Below are positions 59,473 to 64,000 of a stretch of 64,000 nucleotides of DNA, piece by piece. Source of the DNA: Ananas comosus (Eukaryota > Streptophyta > Magnoliopsida > Poales > Bromeliaceae). The stretch spans positions 5,469,849 through 5,533,848 of the forward strand of contig NC_033638.1 of assembly GCF_001540865.1 (NCBI RefSeq), given 5' to 3'. Every line of letters begins with the position of its first letter. Position 1 is the stretch's first letter. A model generated the notes under the pieces. It saw only the letters and a program-made list of their open reading frames with translations, did not search any database and was not told the origin of the DNA. A program made the position numbers and the translations under genes.

Positions 59473-62400
59473 ACGTTGGTTTTTGGAGAGACAATTAGCC
59501 TCCTCCCAAGTTCCCAAGGAGGAGCAAATTAATATAATAAAGGGTTTAGAGAGGAAGGAAACAGAGTTTATGCGACTTAAAAGGCACAAAATCTGCATAG
59601 ACGACTTTGAGCTTGTAAGGACTGAGATTTTTTTTACAGTGCTACTAAACTCTCTGTTGACGATGTTTATGTGTGTAATTTAATTACATAAGCACTTGTC
59701 AAGTTTCAGGAGAAACTGAGCTAAAACGGAAAAGTTACGCGATTATTAGTTTTCACTTAAGTGAATAGTAACTCCGGTTTTTCGGTGAAGCCACGGAGTA
59801 GAGCTGGCTTTCGGCGCGTATCGGACTCCGTTCATAGCGATCCAATAGCTCGTTTTGAATGGTTCAGCTATTCTGGAACCAATGGCACTGACGGATTTTA
59901 GATCTGATGCACGATTTTCGAGAAAATCTGAAAATACATGTTTCTTATGTAATTGTGCGTCATTTTGGCCTTTTGGAGAGAGAATGGATTTCGTCGTGAA
60001 TCGGAGATCAAATCTGACGAAACGAAATGCTAGATTCGATGCCTCGACGTGCTGAACGCATTGGCGTGATCCGATCGGAAATCCGATGGACGGATCTTTG
60101 GGAATTGCAATAAGTTCGGTAAGGGGTCGAGAGTGGAAAATCGGGAAATTCGCAAAAGTCGTAATATTTTATGTACCGAATCGCGCGAGAGCGATTGTGG
60201 AGGTGCAAAAGCGCGAGAGTTACCCATTGTGCAGGACTAGGGTTGAAATTTGTAGTTCAGGTGGACTTTTGTGCAATTTGCACATTGCATACAATGTGCA
60301 TCTAGGGTTCTTTTGCAAGGAACCCTAGATCTAGCCGACCTAGTTCCCCAACCGTGCCCTAGATAGCCCCAGTAGGTCCCTGCCCTACCTGTGCTCGTGC
60401 CCAGACCTCCGGCGAGCAACTCCGGCAGCCGGAAAACTCATGGTCTTCTTCCTCTCCTCCCCTCTCGGCCACCCTCGCCTCCTCTCTGCCGAAGTTGCTG
60501 GGGAAGCGACCACTGACCCTCTTGGAAGCTTCTTGGGAAGATATCTCCCTCTCCGGCGCCGGAACCGGCCATCCTCGCCGTTCTCGCGCGCCGCCGGCCG
60601 CCGCCCCTGCTCTCTGCGGCCGCCCAGACCGAGTGCGGGTCGAGCCGGGGCTAGCTCTGCCTCCGCACGCCGCCGCCGTTCCCCGCCGGCCGAGTCGCCC
60701 TTACTCCACCTCCGGCGAGGTGCCGCCGTCACCCGGAGCTTCCCCAACCGTCGCCATGGCCGCCGCTGCTTCCTGAGGCTGAGCTCGAGCCGTGGGAGCT
60801 CGAGTTGTCTCAGCGCCTCCGGCACTGCCTTCCGCCGCCGGACGGCGTGAACGCCGGACCTCCCTGGCCGGCCGCACTCAACCTCCACAGGCGCCCCCGC
60901 CGCCGAAGTCCTCAGCTGGCCGGACCCGAGCTGGTATCTTCTCGGATGGCCGCGGTTAGGGCATCAATGCCCGTCGTCCCCGCCGCCTCTCGCCGCCGGA
61001 CGTTTCGTGCCCCGGCCTTCTTTCGTCGTCCTCCATTGCCCCTGAGCCTCCCGCCGGCCGCCGTGGCCGCCATTGCCCTTGGAGCCCAAGCTCAAGCCGA
61101 TACGGGTTCGGTTTGCTCCGCCGCCGCCGCCGCCGCTTCCAGCCGCCAACCGAGGTGAGCACGGTACTCCTCACCTCCCCCGCACCCGTCCCTGGCCGCC
61201 GCGCATGCCTCCGTGCTGCCGGAAGCCGGCCGGAGCAACCTCGCTCCGGCCAAGCCCGAAATAGGGCTTAGTTTAGGATGGGTTTGCGTTCTGAGCTTCT
61301 CGAGCCTCCCTGATCAATACGGAAGGGAGCACGATGATCGTGACTCATTTCTGATCATCGTGCTCACCTTGGTTTTTGTCGGGAAGGCTCCGTTCCGATG
61401 TTTCGGTGGTGTCGACCCTGTCGAGCCTGTTTGGCTGCTGTTTTTGGGTTTGCGCACGCTTATCCGGCGATCTGAGGCTGTCCTGATGCCTCCGGAGGTG
61501 AGCACGGTGATCGTGGGTCAGTGCAGATCACAGTGCTCACCTCACTTTGGATCAACAGTATCCGGTTAGCCCTGTTTGGCGCAATCTTCCCCGACTGCGC
61601 GCTGTTCGCTGAACCTTCGGGTTGCTCCCGCGCTTCCCACAGTGACCTGTTGCGCTCCAGACCATGAGCACGGCCTCCGGTACGTCGAGACCTATCATTA
61701 TGTGTCTCAGCAGAACTTAGAAGTCCTCGGTTTGCGTGTACGGGCTATGTTATCACCCAATTTACATGAAATATTGGGATTTTATGTAAATTCAGGGGCT
61801 TTTGTGCAATTGTACACCTTGGGGCTACTGTGGACAGTGTGTGTGAGTGTGTTTGACCTCTGGACTGATTGTCCATGGTCCGTTAGCTTTCGCAGAAATC
61901 GGTAGGTCGATTTCGGTCCGTTTTTCGGCGAAATTCGCCGAAAGAACGCGGTTTCGGTTCGGATTCTTTCCGACGGTGTTTGGCTGCTTCGTGTTTTGTC
62001 GCTGAGCCTTGTTGGCTAGTCACCATCATCACTTTGTGGGTTCGGTGATGATGGGTGAGCGACGGTGGGTTCCGGTGTCGAAATAAACACATTCGGGAAC
62101 CCGGATTCATACAATTATCCGGCGATAATTGTGTAGGGGTGTTATCTTGTGTTTGCTGCCAAAACACCCAAATTGGAGTGTTTTGGGGCAGCAGGTGACT
62201 CGTGACACGAGTCGATGAGTTTCGGGACACTTAGTGGGTCCCGACGGTGTCCCGGTGTGGTTTTCGGGATTTTCGGTTTGTTCGGTAATCGGTTTTGGGA
62301 AACCGATCTCCGTGGGATTGTTTGTGGGTTGTGTATTCAGTGGTTTATTTGTGGGGTTATGCTTTTAAGGGTTTCTTAGTCGTGGGTTAGACACTAACCG

Positions 62401-63223
62401 AGTGGACCCTCCTTAGGTCCTGTTGACGTTCTTTTGCAGTCAGGAGACAGGTGCGACAGTTGTACAGGTGGGTACTTCGATCCGACGTCGGTACAATGGT
62501 GCACGCTCGGTGATGGTTTCTTACCTTTGCTCTTTCGTTATTATCTAGCATATATATATCTTGATATATAGTGTTGAGCCTAGCACCATGTTGTTCAGTT
62601 ACACTCTACTCGGTTGTTCTCTTTATATCATGAGTAGGAGTAGAGTAGTTATACCATATTTCTTTATTGCGCTACTTAGCTATTCTGCATATCCTGTATC
62701 ATGTTTAGAGTAGAGCGGTTTCGTGATTTTATGTGAAATCGGTGACCTAGTTGATTTGTTCTTGTATCTTATATCTGTATATAGTCGGTTTGTTCCCTGA
62801 CTCTTGTTGTTTGATGACCTTTAAGGTCGGGGTACCCTGAGGGGTAGGATTGTCGACTAGTGGCCGACGGTAGTTCTAGATCATATACTCAGATGACTTG
62901 TTGACCGATTCTTGCATATATACAGTAGTTGACTCATTGATCAGTATCTACATACTGTGGGTAGGATGTTGAGTTGTTCCATCCCAGTTGACTTGATTAG
63001 TCAGTATTTGCATATGTTTGAGAGGATGTCGATGTTGTCCCATCCTAGTTGACCTGAGTGGTCGGTTCTTGTGCTTCTTTACAGTTGATGACCTATGCGG
63101 TCGATAGGCCCTGGGGGGCAGGATTGTCGGCTGGTTGCCGACGGTTGATCANGACTCTGTCTGTGTGAACAGTGGATTTCCTGTATTTGTGGCGGATCTG
63201 GCATACCCTGGGATCAGGTTTGC

Positions 63224-63254
<31 letters not shown>

Positions 63255-63330
63255 CTGTGTTTTTAACCTAAAGGGACCCCGGGGCGTGACAGAGCTACTC
63301 ACCATTATTGGAAAAGGTGCTTTTGGGGAG
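59473..63330 (+). pseudogene. NDR-type AGC kinase exon split by a solo LTR
   Basis: Left piece 59473-59613 encodes RWFLERQLASSQVPKEEQIN and on to ERKETEFMRLKRHKICIDDFEL, the conserved N-terminal extension and kinase entry of plant NDR (nuclear Dbf2-related) kinases. Right piece 63297-63330 continues LLTIIGKGAFGE, the glycine-rich ATP loop, and is followed by a possible donor (GAG|gtctac). The pieces are separated by a 3,678-bp LTR flanked by the duplicated gagct. In plants NDR kinases act with MOB proteins in growth and cell-division control. Catalytic exons (VAVK lysine, HRD, DFG) are not in the window, nor is the N-terminal exon, so this is a gene fragment or the 5' part of a locus running off the end. 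Expression with the LTR in place would need it spliced out, and the obvious GT-AG pair shifts the frame. Confidence 0.8.
59614..63291 (-). mobile_element. Solo LTR, chromovirus-type (3.7 kb), TSD gagct, inside a kinase exon
   Basis: On the minus strand it starts TGTCACGCCCCGGGG at 63291 and ends ...cagtccttaca at 59614, a TG...CA element. It is flanked by a perfect 5-bp repeat gagct at 59609-59613 and 63292-63296. The interior has a GC-rich block (60340-61300) whose open frames are Pro/Arg/Ala low-complexity, three spaced hairpins (61145-61545), tandem subrepeats (62820-63150) and a 25-A run (63224-63248). No gag/pol motif was seen. The size fits the long LTRs of Tekay/Del chromoviruses. Confidence 0.82.
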
Positions 63331-64000
63331 GTCTACTGTTGCATTCTTTACAAGTTTAATAGTGGCAAACATTTTTAAGAATTACTATTTCATTCAATTT
63401 TGTTTATGTGCGAACTAAAAGTATTGGTAGTTTTTTCTTCTTTATTCATGCGAAGTGTTTCTCCAGCTAAAGTTTTCATTTGACTAACGCTTTAGAATGA
63501 TTTCTTGTAATAAAGGCATATCAATCTCATATTATCCAAATAGATGAGGGTAGGTTTTTTGGGAGTTCTTGTTCTAGGCTAGTTATCCAATGCTCATAAG
63601 CTTGTTTGTCGTTGGTGACTGGGTAATAATCTCCTCATTTCTCTCATCATTAGTTTGTCATGACCTGAAAATTGCTGAATACTCTAAGGTCCCTTTAAGT
63701 AATTGTATAATGTTGGCGAAGGGGATACTTTAGTTGCAACTATTAGTAGAGATTGATCTCATCTTTCGGATGGATGATGAGTCAAATGACGTAAACAGAA
63801 ATTTTTTGTGCATTGTGCATTATGTATTGTGAGGCTTAACTAAGAAGATGCCTTAGGAAGGGGTGTAGTTACAAAGTTCATTAGTGATGGGGTGGTTGTC
63901 ATATTGAAGGCTTCATAGAAAAAGATGTCTGGCTAGCCTATTTGACCCCAGAAATTTCTGATTGACCTATTTATGCCTGATGAACTAAGTTTATTTTGAA
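63331..64000. other. Downstream of the kinase fragment, no gene seen
   Basis: T-rich, intron-like. No further kinase exon (VRxCREK or AMKKL) is visible before the window ends. It may be intron of the same locus. Confidence 0.4.

Noticed and set aside
60385..61158. GC-rich frames of 90-167 residues inside the 3.7-kb LTR
   Set aside because: Arg/Pro/Ala-rich composition on both strands, no family match, located inside a mobile element.

Overview
The window is nuclear DNA of a flowering plant, most likely a monocot. The evidence is long AT-rich intergenic sequence, spliced and GC-rich plant genes, (TA)n/(GA)n microsatellites and a dense load of plant transposons. A Poales-type genome such as pineapple is my impression only. 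Ten isolated N characters (5669, 19811, 22235, 26221, 28937, 35170, 44622, 47676, 53077, 63152) are present, and several sit at junctions of duplicated sequence, so they probably mark contig or gap joins.

Only two genes look intact or nearly so. (1) An intronless, GC-rich armadillo-repeat protein on the minus strand (4688-5712), with an N and an apparent frame break near its start. (2) A seven-exon dienelactone-hydrolase-family protein on the plus strand (36441-44316). It was rebuilt here to 241 residues with the Cys-Asp-His triad present, a 22-nt microexon, and a 3.6-kb first intron full of transposon debris. (3) A third locus (59473-63330) is a fragment of an NDR-type AGC kinase gene. Its coding exon is split by a 3.7-kb solo LTR that is flanked by a perfect 5-bp target duplication.

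Layout. 1-4.7 kb: intergenic sequence with a Mutator-like MITE (9-bp duplication), a purine/pyrimidine GC-rich island and a SINE. 4.7-5.7 kb: the ARM gene. 6-11 kb: Tourist/Harbinger-like elements. 11-14 kb: MITEs embedded in (TA)n/(GA)n and a duplicated AT-rich block. 14.1-16.0 kb: a solo LTR. 16-26 kb: MITEs, SINEs, an LTR fragment and a probable assembly duplication. 26.7-27.5 kb: two microsatellite-embedded MITEs. 29.4-34.5 kb: a large TIR element carrying a ~104-bp minisatellite and disrupted by a second, Mutator-like insertion. 35.4-36.15 kb: a long-TIR element. 36.4-44.3 kb: the hydrolase gene. 45.3-50.0 kb: an LTR retrotransposon with only gag inside (TR-GAG type), on the minus strand. 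50.3-51.6 kb: a diverged tandem array. 52.2-54.6 kb: a second solo LTR. 55.4-56.4 kb: an LTR fragment meeting a CACTA-like terminus. 59.5-63.3 kb: the disrupted kinase.

The genes are not functionally linked to one another; the window is mainly a record of nested transposition. I found no rRNA, true tRNA gene, CRISPR, prophage or operon-like gene set.
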